A DNA stretch of 64,000 bases from Botryosphaeria dothidea. Lineage: Eukaryota; Ascomycota; Dothideomycetes; Botryosphaeriales; Botryosphaeriaceae. The notes beneath the pieces are model-generated. The model did no database searches. It saw only the letters and a program-made list of their open reading frames with translations, and was not told the origin of the DNA. Position 1 is the stretch's first letter; every line of letters begins with the position of its first letter. The translations under genes were made by a program, and so were the position numbers. The stretch lies in NCBI GenBank assembly GCA_011503125.2, contig WWBZ02000062.1, positions 310,001-374,000 of the forward strand, in the 5' to 3' direction. Below, piece after piece: positions 31,606 to 45,291 of this stretch.

Positions 31606-32592
31606 GTGGGTAGAGGCGGGGTGCTGTTCTCGAGCTGTTTTATCCAAAATGACGGCGTGACCGTGCGTGCGCGCGAGCCGCCAAGGAGGACGTGGAATAG
31701 GTGGTCGGTTGGGTCTTCCGTGCGCCGGGCGATGCGGCGGGAGAGGGCCAGACAGCGGGCGGCCCTGGCTGCAGGTGGGAGCTTGTGTCAGTCGACAAGG
31801 CGCTGTGGTGAACCGGTGAGAGGGAAAAGACAACTGACCTGGCGAGCGACGGCGATAGAAGCGATAAGATCTGCAAGCTATGTGGGGATGGCGGTTGCCG
31901 CCGCACAACGAAGTCGGAGACAAGCGAACAGTCAGATCAAAGGCGGCGCAGGGTCCGAGACACGTTTGAGATCTGGCAGTGCAAGACTGCGACCGTGTAT
32001 GGACTCGGACGGGGTCGTTGGTGAGCAAGCTGGCGCGCAACGACGCACAGCTGGCAGGGTGCAGATTGGGGGTGGTCGCAGCACAAGTACAAGGCGCGGT
32101 GTGGCGTCCGGAGCGCGACGAAGATTGGACGCGGCCAAAAAGCTGGGTGGAGGGTGAAGTAGTCTCGAGGGCGGGTGGTGATGTGTTTGGCGGCGGTGCA
32201 GCTCAGTGGGGTCCTCGTCCCAAGGCCCAGAGGCGGCTTGTTTCCGAGGGTATGGCCGACCCGGACGGCTCGAGTCTCCAGCAAGCTTAACTGAGGCGCT
32301 GGGTACGTAACTGCACGACGATATTCTCCGACACGCACAATCTTAACTAGTACATTCATTTTCTGTTTGGCTGCAGCATTTTGTAACGACCCCGTCTGAA
32401 TGGCGCCAACGCATGCGCCTGCAGCACCAAATCGAGGCACCAACGCCGCTGCTAATTGCCACTAATAACACAAGGAGCCCACTCTGCGAAAGATTTGAAG
32501 CTTGCAAGCACCCAGAGCCCTGCTCTGATTTCGCCAATGGGTATTTGTAAGACACGGTGCTGGAAAATATGCGAAACAACCCCCATCCACCC
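31606..32592. other. Intergenic, 1 kb
   Basis: Promoter of the RanBD gene and 3' flank of the Yip4-like gene. Long open frames here are GC-driven shadows. A 5'-UTR intron is possible but was not defined. Confidence 0.45.
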
Positions 32593-33585
32593 CTAGCTAA
32601 TGAAGCACAGGCAGCCCAGGCTTACGTAGAAGACGAAAAGCGGGTACACGGCAATGCCCACTCTGTTCTGCACCACTCCTGAACCGCCGAGAATGCTAAT
32701 GCCCGCGGCGAGGGACCAGGCGACGAGGGCGATGTAGACGGGTATACGAATAATGGTGTGGACGCCAACTGCACTGAGGATGGACGCAATGACGAGCGGG
32801 AACAGGGTATAGCCGATGATGCACACGGACTGGAGGAACGAACTAGCTTTTGTCAGCAGGGGTGCGAGCACAGAGCTTGAGCACGACTTACATGCTTCCT
32901 CCCAGAAGCTTAATTTGGAGCGTAACCATGGCTTCGCCAATCCACACCATAGCGAACACTCCGGAGAAGACAAGCGACTTCTGCTCATCCCGCGCAGGAC
33001 GCGAAAGGAAGAAGCTGAGCAGAAGACAGAAGATCAAGGGTCCCCAAAGGTCCCAGTTGCGTAGGCCCTCGCTCATGCTGCCATGGAGGACGGCGTCTGC
33101 ATCTGGCCAGCGGCCGACCAAGTTCCTCATTCCACCGGCTGCGCCGGCCTCTCCGCGCTCCTCGGCACCCATACCACCTCCGCTCTGAAGCATTCCGCCA
33201 AGCAGATACTTGGGCCACAGCACCTGGCGCATCTTCTCCCATATGGCCAGCAAGTCTCTCGACAGGGTCTCCCAGACTGTCTCATCGATGGTGTTGGTAG
33301 GCGCACGACGGTCCTCGCCGGGGATGGATGAGGTTAGGTAGTTCTGGGTATCGCGGCTGCTTGAGCCCTGAGACTGGATGTTTCCAGTGAGAGGAGCACG
33401 GTCGGAGGTCGACTGCAGCGGGTCATCAAGGTCGTCGAGAGTGGCTTTGTTCGGGTTCAGCGCGCAGTTCGGAGCATGTTTTATTCTGGCAGCCTACCGT
33501 CATCGGGGTCAATCATGTGGTCGCGCTCTATGGCGTCGTTGTCGTAAGGATTGCTCGACTGGGAGGTGGGCATCATTCCGGCCAT
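32593..33585 (-). CDS. Yip1-family Golgi membrane protein (Yip4/YIPF6-like)
   Basis: Multi-pass membrane protein of the Yip1 family that binds Rab/Ypt GTPases and works in ER-Golgi traffic. Exons 33585-33498, 33444-32892 and 32842-32593; 296 residues. The hydrophilic N-terminal half has an Asp-rich start (DPDDATLDDLDDP) and the DETVWETLSRDL segment. The Yip1 domain follows with NWDLWGPLIFC, a KLLGGSISFLQSVCIIGYTLFP block, and about five membrane helices to the C terminus. The third-exon acceptor was set at AG 32844-32843, because the nearer one gives an immediate stop. DLWGPL and LLGG-x-ISFxQS point to the Yip4/YIPF6 branch rather than Yip1 itself. It is divergent from GAL7. Confidence 0.9.
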
Positions 33586-34227
33586 GGTGGGCAGTGTCTG
33601 TTCGCAGAGAGACGAGGTGTGGGAGCTGGAAGCGCAACGCGTCACCTGAAGCTACGTTTCGACAAGCTGGAGCGAGAGCTCACGGCGACCAAGGGACAGC
33701 GCACGGGCCGTGTCTTGGCATCGTTCCGGCTCGGCGTGCGCGCGCTGAAACGCCGACGGGCAGTGACGGGCCAGGCAGTCGCGGCAGCCCCTCCATGCAG
33801 CCCGCACGTCATTCCCCTCAACCTCTGCCCCAAACCATCCTACCCCGCAATCCACAATTGATTTTCTCAGAATGTAAGTGCTTTCCGGGCATCTGTAGTG
33901 CTGCTGCGTATTTCTCCGCCGAATTGAAATTCCGTTTTCTGCTTTCTTCTTTTGCGCATAATCTCGCGAGATCCTGTAGCAATACCCACCGGGGTTGGCC
34001 GATCACGCGGTGGATGCGGGCTTTTCAATGCAACCGTAGCGATACTCCTACGCCTCATCCCCATCCACCTCCGGCGCTATAAATCAAGTTCTCCGTGTGC
34101 TCGCTTATCGTTTAAATTTGCTCCCTCCGACCGTTTCTCCCTTCTCTCTGCTCTGAATTCTGTCCAAGTTTCTTTCTTGCCCCGCCTAATTGACCATCCT
34201 CAGAGCATCTCTGAAAAGTAGCCCACC
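33586..34227. promoter_or_regulatory. Bidirectional promoter, Yip4-like gene and GAL7
   Basis: A 642-bp head-to-head gap. Pyrimidine-rich leader (CTCCCTCCGACCGTTTCTCCCTTCTCTC-like, about 34110-34150) and a TATAAATC box at about 34078 lie upstream of GAL7. No gene is seen. Confidence 0.45.
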
Positions 34228-35493
<1,266 letters not shown>

Positions 35494-36400
35494 AAAAAAA
35501 GACAGATTGTAGTGCAGCATTAGAGCGTGATATCAAAAGCAATGGGATGACGATTTTATTACCCAGCATTGATGTACAGTCTTTGAATGGTTCTGTAAGT
35601 CAAAGACATATTGTCCATCAAATTGCTCTCCGATCGTACTTGAATGATATTCAGTTCCGTTTATATCTTTCGCTACGCCAGGACACGATTACGATTCGTA
35701 CTCGCAGAACTTTCCCTAAGCTAATCCACGCCATGAGCAGAATACAAAGCACATCTGCCCAGCATTTTGAATTTCCAAAAAGGTCGTTCATTAAGCCCAT
35801 TTTGTCATTCTTCTTTTTCGTTTCTTACAATGGTCCGCCTCGCAACCTACACTCCTTTCGCTTTTTCCTCTGCGGCAGCTCCCTCCGCTCCCCCAATAAC
35901 TTCCCAGAAACGACTTCACTTCGCCAACCTTGATTATCCCTACAGCCGGCAACAATGCCACCTGCATCACCGGCCACATATCCCTTATCTTTAGTTGTGA
36001 AGAGGTTGAATACTGAATCATCGAAGACAGCTCCCATTGTAAATGTGTCATACATCTGTTCTCAGCCGTCACATTAGCGCTTGGAGCTATTTTGTGTACA
36101 TAATCACCTTCATTAGATAGATTTTTGCCTTCAGTAAATAAATTTTTAGCCTCACAGCCAACTTCACATATCTCATTTCCAACCAGCTAGATGTAAAACG
36201 TGCCTTTCGTCAGTCTCAACCGCCGTCAACTGACTTCACTTTATCTTCATCCGTTCTGAATCAGCGCCCAGATTCTCCAGCCATGGTGTATCACACGACC
36301 GCATCACTCACGGTCTCATTAGCCCTGGAGGAATCCAACAAGTATCTCCTCCACTGACATGCCTCCCCACCCTTCCCCCACCCCTCTCTCAGCCCCAATC
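35494..36400. other. Intergenic, 0.9 kb, between converging genes
   Basis: 3' flanks of GAL7 and ERG28. The small ORF at 35830-35990 has no recognisable features. No gene is seen. Confidence 0.5.
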
Positions 36401-36967
36401 CTATCTCACATAAAACCCATACTGCAGCGCCATCCACACCGTCGTCCCAATGCTCACAAACACCGGCCCCGCCAGCCCCTTGTTCCAGCTCGTCGTGCCG
36501 AACAGAAACCACTCGCTCCCAAAGTGCCACATGGCGACCAGGTTCGTCAGCATGGCCAGCTGGTACACCTGGGCGTTGCCCGGGTTGTAGGCGGCGTACA
36601 GGCGCACGATGCCCTGGAGCAGGGTCCAGGTGCCGAAGGTGCGGGAGTGGAGGGGGGTCGTTTCCGAGGGGTGGGTGTAGCCGGGCGGGGGCTTGACGCG
36701 GTCGGGGCGGGGCGAGAGGTAGACTTGCGAGGTGAAATGGAGGGTGCGGTAGGCTTGGAGGATGTTGCCGACGGCGGTGACGCCGATCTGGAGGGGGCGG
36801 TGGTTAGCTAGGGGGATTTCTGTGTGTTGCGAGGGGATACGGCTAATGGGTGGAGGAGATATTGTGGAGTGTTCAACACGGGGGGAAAGAAAGGTGGTGC
36901 GGACCAGGAAGAGCCATTTGGGAAGGAGACCCTCATGTTGGGGGAAGTAGGCGAGCAGAGAAGCCAT
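36401..36967 (-). CDS. ERG28: Ergosterol biosynthesis scaffold protein ERG28
   Basis: Small ER membrane protein that tethers the C-4 demethylation enzymes of ergosterol synthesis. Exons 36967-36905 and 36787-36401; 149 residues, normal length. Exon 1 encodes MASLLAYFPQHEGLLPKWLFL, the typical ERG28 opening; the donor is GTCCGC, a weak but valid GT site. Exon 2 carries VTAVGNILQAYRTLHFTSQVY, the SRTFGTWTLLQGIVRLYAAY segment and WHFGSEWFLFGT, with four hydrophobic helices in all. The reading frame remains open upstream of the ATG, but that part is not family-like. It is head-to-head with another ER lipid enzyme gene. Confidence 0.93.
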   Translation of the reverse strand: MASLLAYFPQHEGLLPKWLFLVRTTFLSPRVEHSTISPPPISRIPSQHTEIPLANHRPLQIGVTAVGNILQAYRTLHFTSQVYLSPRPDRVKPPPGYTHPSETTPLHSRTFGTWTLLQGIVRLYAAYNPGNAQVYQLAMLTNLVAMWHFGSEWFLFGTTSWNKGLAGPVFVSIGTTVWMALQYGFYVR

Positions 36968-37421
36968 TGTTGTTGCGCTTCCGAAGGCGTGAAGTGGCTG
37001 GTGAGCGCTGGTGCCGTGGAGGGAGGAAGCAGAATGGAAAGTCAAGAAGTTAAAGCTCAGATGAGATAGGGTGCCGCGGCGGATGCGCGTGGTGAGAGCT
37101 TGGTCCAAGCGCGCCGGGATGCACGCTTGAGAGCCAAAGCCATGGCGCGGGGCATCACATTGGCCTAGAGTGAGCAATTTCGAGCTGGATGAGCCCGGAA
37201 CTCTCTGTGGGCAAGTCTCATCTACTCATTTTGTCCATTGTCGCGCCCATGTCAGGTCAATTGGGCAAAAAGGATGGGAAGACGCGACGGTGAGCTCGGG
37301 CGTGTCGGGAGGCTTGCGGCCCCTGCTCCAAAGCCAAAAAGTTCCCGCACGACAACACCTCCAAAGCTTCGTGTCCGCCCACCTCCGTTCCCCTCCCCCA
37401 CCTCCACATCCACCATCCAAG
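36968..37421. promoter_or_regulatory. Bidirectional promoter, ERG28 and 3-ketoacyl-CoA reductase
   Basis: A 454-bp head-to-head gap serving two ER lipid-synthesis genes. A C-rich leader precedes the plus-strand gene (about 37385-37420). No clear sterol-response element was picked out by eye. Confidence 0.45.
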
Positions 37422-38486
37422 ATGGACGCCCTTTCCAACGTTCCCCAGCCCGTCGTCCTTGGCCTCGCCGCCATTGGCACCGCCTGGGCTGCCGTCAAGC
37501 TCGGCAGCTTCGTGCGCGTTCTGCTCAGCCTGTTCATCCTGCCCGGCGCCTCGGTAAGCCGCCCTCGCGCCCCAACACCGCTCTTCTCCCGCCCCAGACC
37601 TCACTGACCCAATGCCTCGCCCCAGCTCTCCAACTTCGGCCCCAAGGGCTCCTGGGCCGTCGTGACCGGCGCCAGCGACGGCATCGGCAAAGAATACGCC
37701 CTGGCCCTGGCCCGCCGCGGCTTCAACGTCGTCCTCGTCTCGCGCACCCTCGCCAAGCTCGAAGCCCTCGCCACCGAAATCACGACCAAGAACCCGGACG
37801 TCCAGACGCGCGTGCTGCCCATGGACTTCGCCGCCAACAACGACAACGACTACGCCGCGCTGCGCGAGCTGATCGCCGGCCTGGACGTGGCGATCCTGGT
37901 CAACAACGTCGGCCTCAGCCACAGCATCCCCGTGCCCTTCGTGCTGACTCCCTTCGAGGAGATGCGCGACATCATCACCATCAATTGCCTCGGCACCCTG
38001 CGCGCCACTCAGCTGGTCGCTCCCAAGCTCGTCGCCCGGAAGAAGGGTCTCATCTTGACCATGGCCTCGTTCGGCGGCATCATGCCTACCCCGCTGCTCG
38101 CTACCTACAGCGGCAGCAAGGCCTTCCTCCAGCAGTGGTCCACTGCCCTGGGTGGCGAGCTTGCGCCCCACGGCGTTACCGTTCAGCTTGTCCAGTCGTA
38201 CCTCGTTACATCGGCTATGAGCAAGATCAAGCGCGCCTCAGCTATGATTCCTACCCCCAAGGCTTTCGTGGCGGCTGCGCTGGGCAAGATTGGCAGGAGT
38301 GGTGGTTCACAGGGCATTGCGTATACGTCGACGCCGTACTGGAGTCATGGCTTGATGCACTGGGGCATCGCGACGGTGGCGGGTACGATGAATGGGCTCG
38401 TGCTGAAGATCAACAAGGATATGCATGAGGCCATTAGGAAGAGGGCGCTGAGGAAGGCGGAGAGGGAGGGCAAGAAGGTTGCATAA
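37422..38486 (+). CDS. IFA38: Very-long-chain 3-oxoacyl-CoA reductase
   Basis: Microsomal SDR catalysing the first reduction of the fatty-acid elongation cycle, needed for very-long-chain fatty acids and sphingolipids. Exons 37422-37553 and 37626-38486; 330 residues. Exon 1 is a membrane anchor ([29 protein letters not shown]). The second exon holds the SDR fold: [30 protein letters not shown], the NNVG motif, the catalytic TMASFGG serine and the Y-S-G-S-K pair. The C terminus is Lys/Arg-rich (EREGKKVA), consistent with an ER dilysine-type signal. It has all catalytic residues and normal length. Confidence 0.95.
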
Positions 38487-38827
38487 AGTCTCAAGCTGGG
38501 AAATAGTCTGACATAGCACGTCCGAGCAGTCTCATTCATGATGCAACATTCATCTAAGACGCCATAAACATATCAATTACGAGCTCAAAGTACAGAAAAT
38601 CATCCAGTCCAGCACTTCTGCCCGTAGCGATAGCGGCCTTAACTATTCTATGCTGATGGGTTGAGTGTGGGTCAAATACACCGTCATGTGACTGGACATT
38701 TGTACTATAAGGTGACTGAAAATGTTCTACGACTACAGAAAATAATAAAGACTGAAGACTCATCATCTGAACATCCTTACCAGTGTCGGACTAGTCCTGA
38801 TTTGCTCGCTGTAGCAGTCTAATCGGG
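38487..38827. other. Intergenic, 0.34 kb
   Basis: 3' flanks of two converging units. Nothing else is seen. Confidence 0.5.
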
Positions 38828-40521
38828 TTAACCTCTGGCTTTCCGGCATCCCTCTGATCCATCCCAACCTCTTGCTAAAGCAGCTGCAGGGCTTATTATC
38901 TTGTAGTTGCTCTTATCATTGTCATCCCATTGCTCAAACCAAAATTGAAGTTTGATGTATTCCCGCGCCAGTGATTTCGCACGAGGTCTTGCAGGTAAAC
39001 GACTCCAGGAGACGTTTGTCCCCAGGGGATCATCATACACATGGTCGTATGTTCGTCCACGCATTTCAATGGTTCCGCGACCGACGTGGACTGAGACAGC
39101 ACTGCTGTACGGCTGAAATGGATTTACAAGGTAGTTCCTGTAGCAGTAGATACCATTGCCCGCAAAGGCCGAGAAATTTTCATCCTCTCGAGTGGGGAAA
39201 AGATCGTCCTTTGCAGACGTCCCAGAGAACAAACAGTGACACACTGCCAATGTTGGCCACACCGAGGAACGGATAATGTCAATTGGCGTTGGCTTTTCAT
39301 GTTGGACCGGACTTTCCAAGGTCTCGCTAATAGCGCCGCAGAGTCGAATCACGCCAACTCGAGAGACAGCTAGTGAGTCTTCGAGAACTGTCCTCCACAA
39401 AGCACTGGCTACAAGCAAGATCGTTGAGACCGTTGAGTACATGTCGCTTGGAATTCCCGGTTCCCGCAATTTCCGCATTGTCTCGAACATGGACTCGCTG
39501 ATGTATTTTTCTGGGCTGATCCCCCTTCTCATCCTGAGGAGTGATCTATCGCCAGTTTCAAAGACATTTATTTCCATGGTCGTCCTCTCTTCGAAAGATT
39601 GTAACTCGGGTAAACAAGCCATAATTTGCTGGAGAACTTCGCGCGAATGGAAGGTTGATTTGGTCCACATCAAAGGTCGCTCCCATCCTGGTTGGACAAA
39701 GGACTCTTCGATGACTCAAAATGCCAATTCTTTGCTGAGGAGATTTTGGTGGTCGCGCAAAGCCTTCACAGTGGAAGATCCAAAAACATCCTTGAGCAGG
39801 GTGTGGCGTGGAAGTCTCCAATCAAGTGACGAATCCGCATTTGGAAGAATACCTCGTCTTATGGGAATTTCGTATTGGTCGAGCATAAAAACTTTGTTGC
39901 CCGGGTCCAGGTTTCCGTACGGCTTTGTTGTCGAGAGAACAAATCTCAGCTCATAGTTCTGATAGAGCGGTGGTGCATCAGGGTCATCCAAACAAAGCTC
40001 AACGCGACGAAATCACACAGTGCCGTGGCCCAGATGCACGTCGAGCCCCCGCGAATCTCCATTGAAACAAGTTGATTGTTTTGGATGTCTCCAATTGTGC
40101 AGAGAAGAGGTGAAAGTTCCATTGGGCTTCCGGCTGACAGAATCAGTTCATAGAAAACAAGAGCCGCGAACTTTGCTCCAAAACTTCCTGTAAGGCAAAC
40201 CGCAATGGCCACGCTGGATGCTCCTTAAGAGGTTTGGACAAGCGTCTTGAGAATGTGTCGGACACCGAATCCGACCCAGACAACGTCTCCAAAACTTCCA
40301 CAAATCTTTCACGTTGACATAGCTTCCTTTAGGCGCGTCTCACCTTCGACTGCAATTGCAAATTTGGTGCAAACAGCTTGCGCGACGGCTACTGTGAGCG
40401 GCTCAAGTCCTGCAGCTGACATTCTGCCCAGCACACCCACCGAGCCTGTATACGTGTTTTGCGAAAGCGCCACCCAGTCGAACGAGCCTTGTTGAGAGAC
40501 GCCATCGGAAGGCGACGCCAT
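38828..40521 (-). pseudogene. Decayed copy of an uncharacterised fungal protein family (paralogue of 54258-56358)
   Basis: Fragments in successive frames match the paralogue at 54258-56358 in the same order: QQGSFDWVAL and SAAGLEPLTVAVAQAV (from the ATG at 40521), then FGDVVWVGFGVRHILKTLVQTS, IRGGSTCIWA, DAPPLYQNYELRFVLSTTK, LQQIMACLPELQSF and, at the end, SVHVGRGTIEMRGR and SPAAALARGWDGSEG. Damage includes a one-base loss just after EAMST (about 40308), an in-frame TAA at 40227-40225 where the paralogue has CAA, a deletion of about 165 bp between SPL and LCTIGDI, a further frame change near 39990, and a stop near 39716. The family is common in Pezizomycotina as I recall it, and its function is unknown. 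Only the last piece (38828-39673) remains long and open. Confidence 0.8.
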
Positions 40522-41361
40522 ATTGCAATATTGGAACGTAGAAAAGATACTAGGAAGTCTCCAGAGAACAATATCAGGCTACGCTCAAGGCGGAGGGAAC
40601 GATGAGCACTCGACAAGAGACCAAACGAGTGGGGGCCAATCATGTCTTATCTTAAGAATGCGGCACTTTCAGATGCATCTGCCAATGGTATTGGTAGAAT
40701 AGCTGCATGATCATTCGACAACACAGCCGTCTCGACCCCGCAGGGTGCTGCAGTCATACTGCCAGCGTTGCACCCCTCGCCCAATCAGCCCGTGGTTTGC
40801 ACCGTGATGGCAATAGGGAAGCGTACAGTTTGAAACATTCATGCATGAAAGGCCCTAAGCAAAACTTGATGATAATCACATGATGCGGTGAATAGCTTTG
40901 AATGAATCTGGCGCGGTGAGACAAAGGAAGTTGACCAAATAACAACTCTTTCTGTCGATAGCATCTTACTTGAAGGCAATTCGTCTTGTCAATGATTCGA
41001 TAAATCTCGAAAGCTCCATGCAGAAAGTAAATCCAGCCATTACTTTTGTCCCCCTTGCCCGCCCATCTCATTTGTATGTAAAAACATTCGCGACTTTCTA
41101 AGTGCTCGCGAACAGTAGCCGAAGTATGGTATGATATCCGCGCAAACGACAGAGAGGTCCAACGCCATCAAACACCCTGCTCAACAATACTGATAGCCAA
41201 GAAGATATGTAAAAGGCTTCGCCCTTGCCATTCTTTCCCCCAACCTTACGGTGAGGGAGAAAGTCCGATCGGGTGAAGTCCGCATAGAATGAAATAAAAG
41301 AAGCAAGAGGAGAGGAAAGTGCTCCGCTGTCCGCCCACCGAGCACCAGGACATATGGTCAA
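40522..41361. other. Intergenic, 0.8 kb
   Basis: Upstream flank of the decayed copy and 3' flank of the bZIP gene. Composition is AT-richer than the genes around it. No gene is seen. Confidence 0.5.
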
Positions 41362-42912
41362 TCAACCCTCACACTTAACCCTCCGCCCTTTCGACTTCGT
41401 CACGTCCTCCCCACCACTGACCCCACCCGCACCCCTGGGGGCATGTAAAATCTCCACCAACTTCTTCAACGTCTCCCTCTCGTTCAAATCCCTCCTCCTG
41501 CTCAGCCCCCTCGACAACAGCGCCTCCGCCTCATCCACCACGCCCTCCAGGCCCTCGACCACAAACTCGCCGTCCGCATCGTCGTCGTCGTCGTCGTCGT
41601 TGTCGTCGTCGCCGCCGCCGTCCTCCGGCGGCTCCGTTAGTAGCTCGAGCGTACGCCGCAACTTCTCGTACGCTTCGCCAAGCTCCTTGTGGCTGGCCTC
41701 GAGGCGGCCGTAGCGCTCTGACAGCACGGCTAGCTTGGCCTCAAGGTCCTTGGCGTGCTTCTCCTTGCGTTCGCGGAAGGCGCGTTGGGCGGCGCGGTTC
41801 TGGGCGCGTCGGCGCTATGCACGACGACATCGTCAGTCTTGGATATCTCCACCTGTTTTCGATTGCGGCTCCGCGGAGAGAGGGGAACACGAAACAGGAG
41901 GGGAAGTGAGATCTTCGGATGGCACGATAAAGAAGAGGAACAGATATGCGGCAGGAGGGGAAGACGATAAGGGTACAGCAGGATGTGCGATTGGAGGAGA
42001 AAAAACGCCACCCGTCGCGGGCTCTCCACCAACCGAACAAACTCGTGCATGGCAGCGGGTTGCAGCAGCTCGCTGCTGCAAACCGGTCAAGTGAGACCAA
42101 AAAAAAAAAAATACTTACACCACTCGTCACATGCGTCCTTTCTGCCTGTACTCCACCGCTCGCGCTTCCTGCACTCCACGTGCTCCCGTTACTTGCGCTC
42201 CTGACAGGCGGGGCGCGTCCGCTCTGCTGTGCGCTCCCAAAACCGCCCACCTGCTCGTTGACGATCTGCAGCGGTGGGAAAGCCTCGGACGAGGCTGGAA
42301 TTCCGTAGAGATCCGCGTGGCTCTGCTGCGGGGAGCAGACGTATGGGGGGCTGGGCAAGGCCGAGGCTGCGACGGCGGCGTCGACAGAGCCGAAGTCGTT
42401 TGGTGTGACGGGGAGTGCGTAGGCAAAGTGGCTGGCGCTGCCCTGGTGGTAGGTCGTTGTTGGTTGGTTCTGGTGGTGGTAGTGTTGTTGCTGTTGCTGT
42501 TGCTGGCGTTGCATTGGTTGAGACTGCGCCTGTGGCGTCGGGGTCGGGGTGCCTGCTGCGTCAAAGGTCGTAGTCGATGTCTGTTTGCGACAAATGAGTG
42601 GTTAGCCGTCGCTGTCTGGCTCGCAGGTTTTTGGGGCCACAATCATGCCACACGAGAAGTGAATGGCATACGCATGCAGGCAGCCGGTGACGGGAATGGT
42701 TGCGGGTTGAGCGGGCCGTGAAGATGACCGGGGCAGGAGTTGAGGGGAAATACGAGGTGAGAGTAGTGAACGTGGCGAGTGACACTTACTGGAGAGGCGC
42801 TGAGGCTTGGTATGCTGGCGAGGTCCGGGGTTGTGTACTCGTAATATGTGGCTTGTGGCTGGGAGTAGGGCTCTTGTTGCGGTTGCCAGTACTCAAACCG
42901 CTGGGAATCCAT
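41362..42912 (-). CDS. Yap/AP-1-type bZIP transcription factor
   Basis: Nuclear bZIP regulator. Exons 42912-42790, 42580-42119 and 41814-41362; 345 residues. The fungal AP-1 basic region RRRAQNRAAQRAFRERKEKH starts exon 3, followed by a leucine-zipper heptad run (LEAKLAVLSERYGRLEASHKELG). The first two exons are disordered, Gln/Pro/Ser-rich, including a run of seven Gln coded by a CAA/CAG repeat near 42490. The C-terminal part has an Asp run and an acidic activation-like segment, and no Yap1-type cysteine-rich domain was seen, which argues against a direct redox sensor and closer to KapC-like factors. Intron 2 is long (304 nt) with a poly(T) tract and could hide a small exon. Confidence 0.85.
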
Positions 42913-45291
42913 GGTGATGGAGGAGAAGGTTTGAGAGAGGGATGGGAGGAGAGGGGGGAAAATTAAAAAAGGGCTGAGGTGCTGTAGTGTCGTGGTGATC
43001 AGGCTGGACAGTCCGGAGCTCCTGGGCTATGGGTGTAAATAAGCTCGTAGGGCTGAGGGTAGGTGCGGGTAATGCGGGGGCTGCAAAACTAGTCGGCGCC
43101 AGAGTTTCGCGAGTCCGAGAAGCAGGCAATGGTTTCCCGGGTTGGCAAATCTATCGACGATGAGAGGAGGGGTGTGGAAGTGCTCGAGGCGTGAAGGATG
43201 ACTTATAGATCGCTGATACCGTACGTGCATGTGCGAAACCTTGCGCTCGAGCGGTATGCATGGCGTAGGGCGGCGGCACACCCTTTTGTGTGCTATTTGT
43301 TGCGAAGGGTGCTTCGGGCGGAGAACATGGGCAGGGCAGGTTTACGACCAAAGCCACGCGATTGGGACCTCCGCGTCATTGCCGGGGCCGCGGCTGCTCT
43401 GAGCTGGCGAGGCAGAGCAGGCAAGTGGCACTGAAGTGGTATCCGATGACCAAGTGGACACTGAGATTGGGTCCAGCGGTCCAGGACGGCTGCGGGCCGC
43501 TCATCGAGAACAGACAGGCGGGAACGAAGGCTGGACGCCGCCGTCGGCTCGAGTGGATAGGTCCCAACCGCAGGCGTCAGCCTTGCAGCGGATCAGCAAG
43601 CTTCAAGCTGGCCGGAGGGAGTCGGCTCGCCATTGTGATGCCCGTCCGGGCCAGGGCTCAGCCCATGAGCGCATGAGGGCCATTAGTCAATGTCAGCGTT
43701 CATGACTAACTGCCATGTGCCTGACGTAGGGCCGTCGGGAGGAAGCAACGCCTGCAGGTCGTCCTGGCCGGCACGAGCTTTATCTGGTAGGGCTGAAGGT
43801 GAGATTTGGCGCCCGGAGCCGGTGATGCCGCCCATGCAGGACTGGCACTGCGCCGCAAGTGTGGGATATGCTCTGGGCGGCCAGACTGAAGCAACTGCGA
43901 ACGGCTGCAGCACGCAACGGCTTGATACGAACGGCTTTCTCCCCAATGCATGTCGCAGGGGCTAACCGGAAGGCCGAGAGGTCAGCCCTAAGGCAGGCAT
44001 TGTCCTGCGTTTCTTTCTCGCAGATGGCAGTTCCGCGCCAGGCATCAGACGAACGCGTGGTCTTCGGTACTGCTGAAACGAGAAACACTCCAAGCCTGAC
44101 ATCTGATCGCGACGCATCGGGCAGCCCGCTGGCCCTCGTACGGGCCCGCAACGGCTGGGGCCATATTGGTTGGTTGATGAGGGGACAGAGCTGATCACAC
44201 CTCGTCGAAAGGGTGATGTAGGCGCGGCATGCGCTTCCACTGTGCCTATGGCCTTGGTGAGCATCCTCTCGCAAGTCGATTGGAAGCGCGGTTGCATAGC
44301 TGCAGTGAGCGCGGAAAGCGACCCTGGTAAACCGGGATAGCTGTCATGTGGCGGAAACAAGTGGGAGCTCCGTTGCCAGCCATGCATCATGCAAGCTTAA
44401 GCGATGCGGGACACCACAAAACAAGCCGCCCCGTCGCCCAACACGGTCGCACTAGCTCGCGGAAGAGGCTCTGCCCTTCCCGACCCTCGAGCGCGCTGCG
44501 ACGTGGGCCAGGGTCGAGATGAATGATCGCCGCCCTGCAACTCCGTTTTGCTGTTTCTTCTTGGCCGCTTGCAATATAGGACAGTCCAGACTCACCGTTA
44601 CGCTACTTCGAAGTTCCAATATCAGACATATCGCGGCCGTGTGCCTAATATGGCAAGTGCTGACCTCCACACTCCCCTGTTGCGAGTCGTCCGGGGTAAC
44701 ACAAAGGGCAGGAAACCCGAGCGCGAGGGCCCGAAAAGGGTTACACAGTAGCAACGCGCTCTCTGAAGCAGCGTACAAGGCTGAAATGGTGCCCGCCCAT
44801 TCTCACCTCCTCTTCCGCCACCCACTTCCATTGGTGAGCCCTATCGCGCCGCTCGTCGGTTGTTTCCGCCACCCGAGGGGTCAAGCTATGGCTGCCGGAC
44901 GAGACGGCGGACGAATGGGTGTCCAGTTTCAATGGTGGGCTCGCAGTGTATGAGATCTGCGCTAGAGCTCAGTGCCCACTTGTGTGGATCAACACGACTA
45001 CTGATGAATCAGGCAAGATGATGCGCTTCGAATTAGCCCTGACGAGACCTTGCTCAAGAGAATGTTCGGAACCGCTAGAACTCCATCGGGAAAGGTGGTG
45101 ACTGCAGCCTAATGGCGAGCTCGGGACTGCCTCAAAGCCGCGGAAATACTGATGTATCGCAATGCAGGCAGGGCTATCAAGGGGCGCGAAAGCGGGGTCA
45201 GAAGGAGTCGATGGAAAAATGTATTTGCATTGGCACATTGGCTAGACGGGAATTGCTGTGATTGTCGAGTTTGCCGCCGAAAAGTCCCTTA
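42913..45291. other. Intergenic, 2.4 kb
   Basis: Upstream region of the bZIP gene and 3' flank of the iron-type dehydrogenase. Many GC-driven ORFs of 60-164 codons overlap on both strands without family features. A long upstream regulatory region or a 5' UTR of the bZIP gene is possible. I see no gene. Confidence 0.4.
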
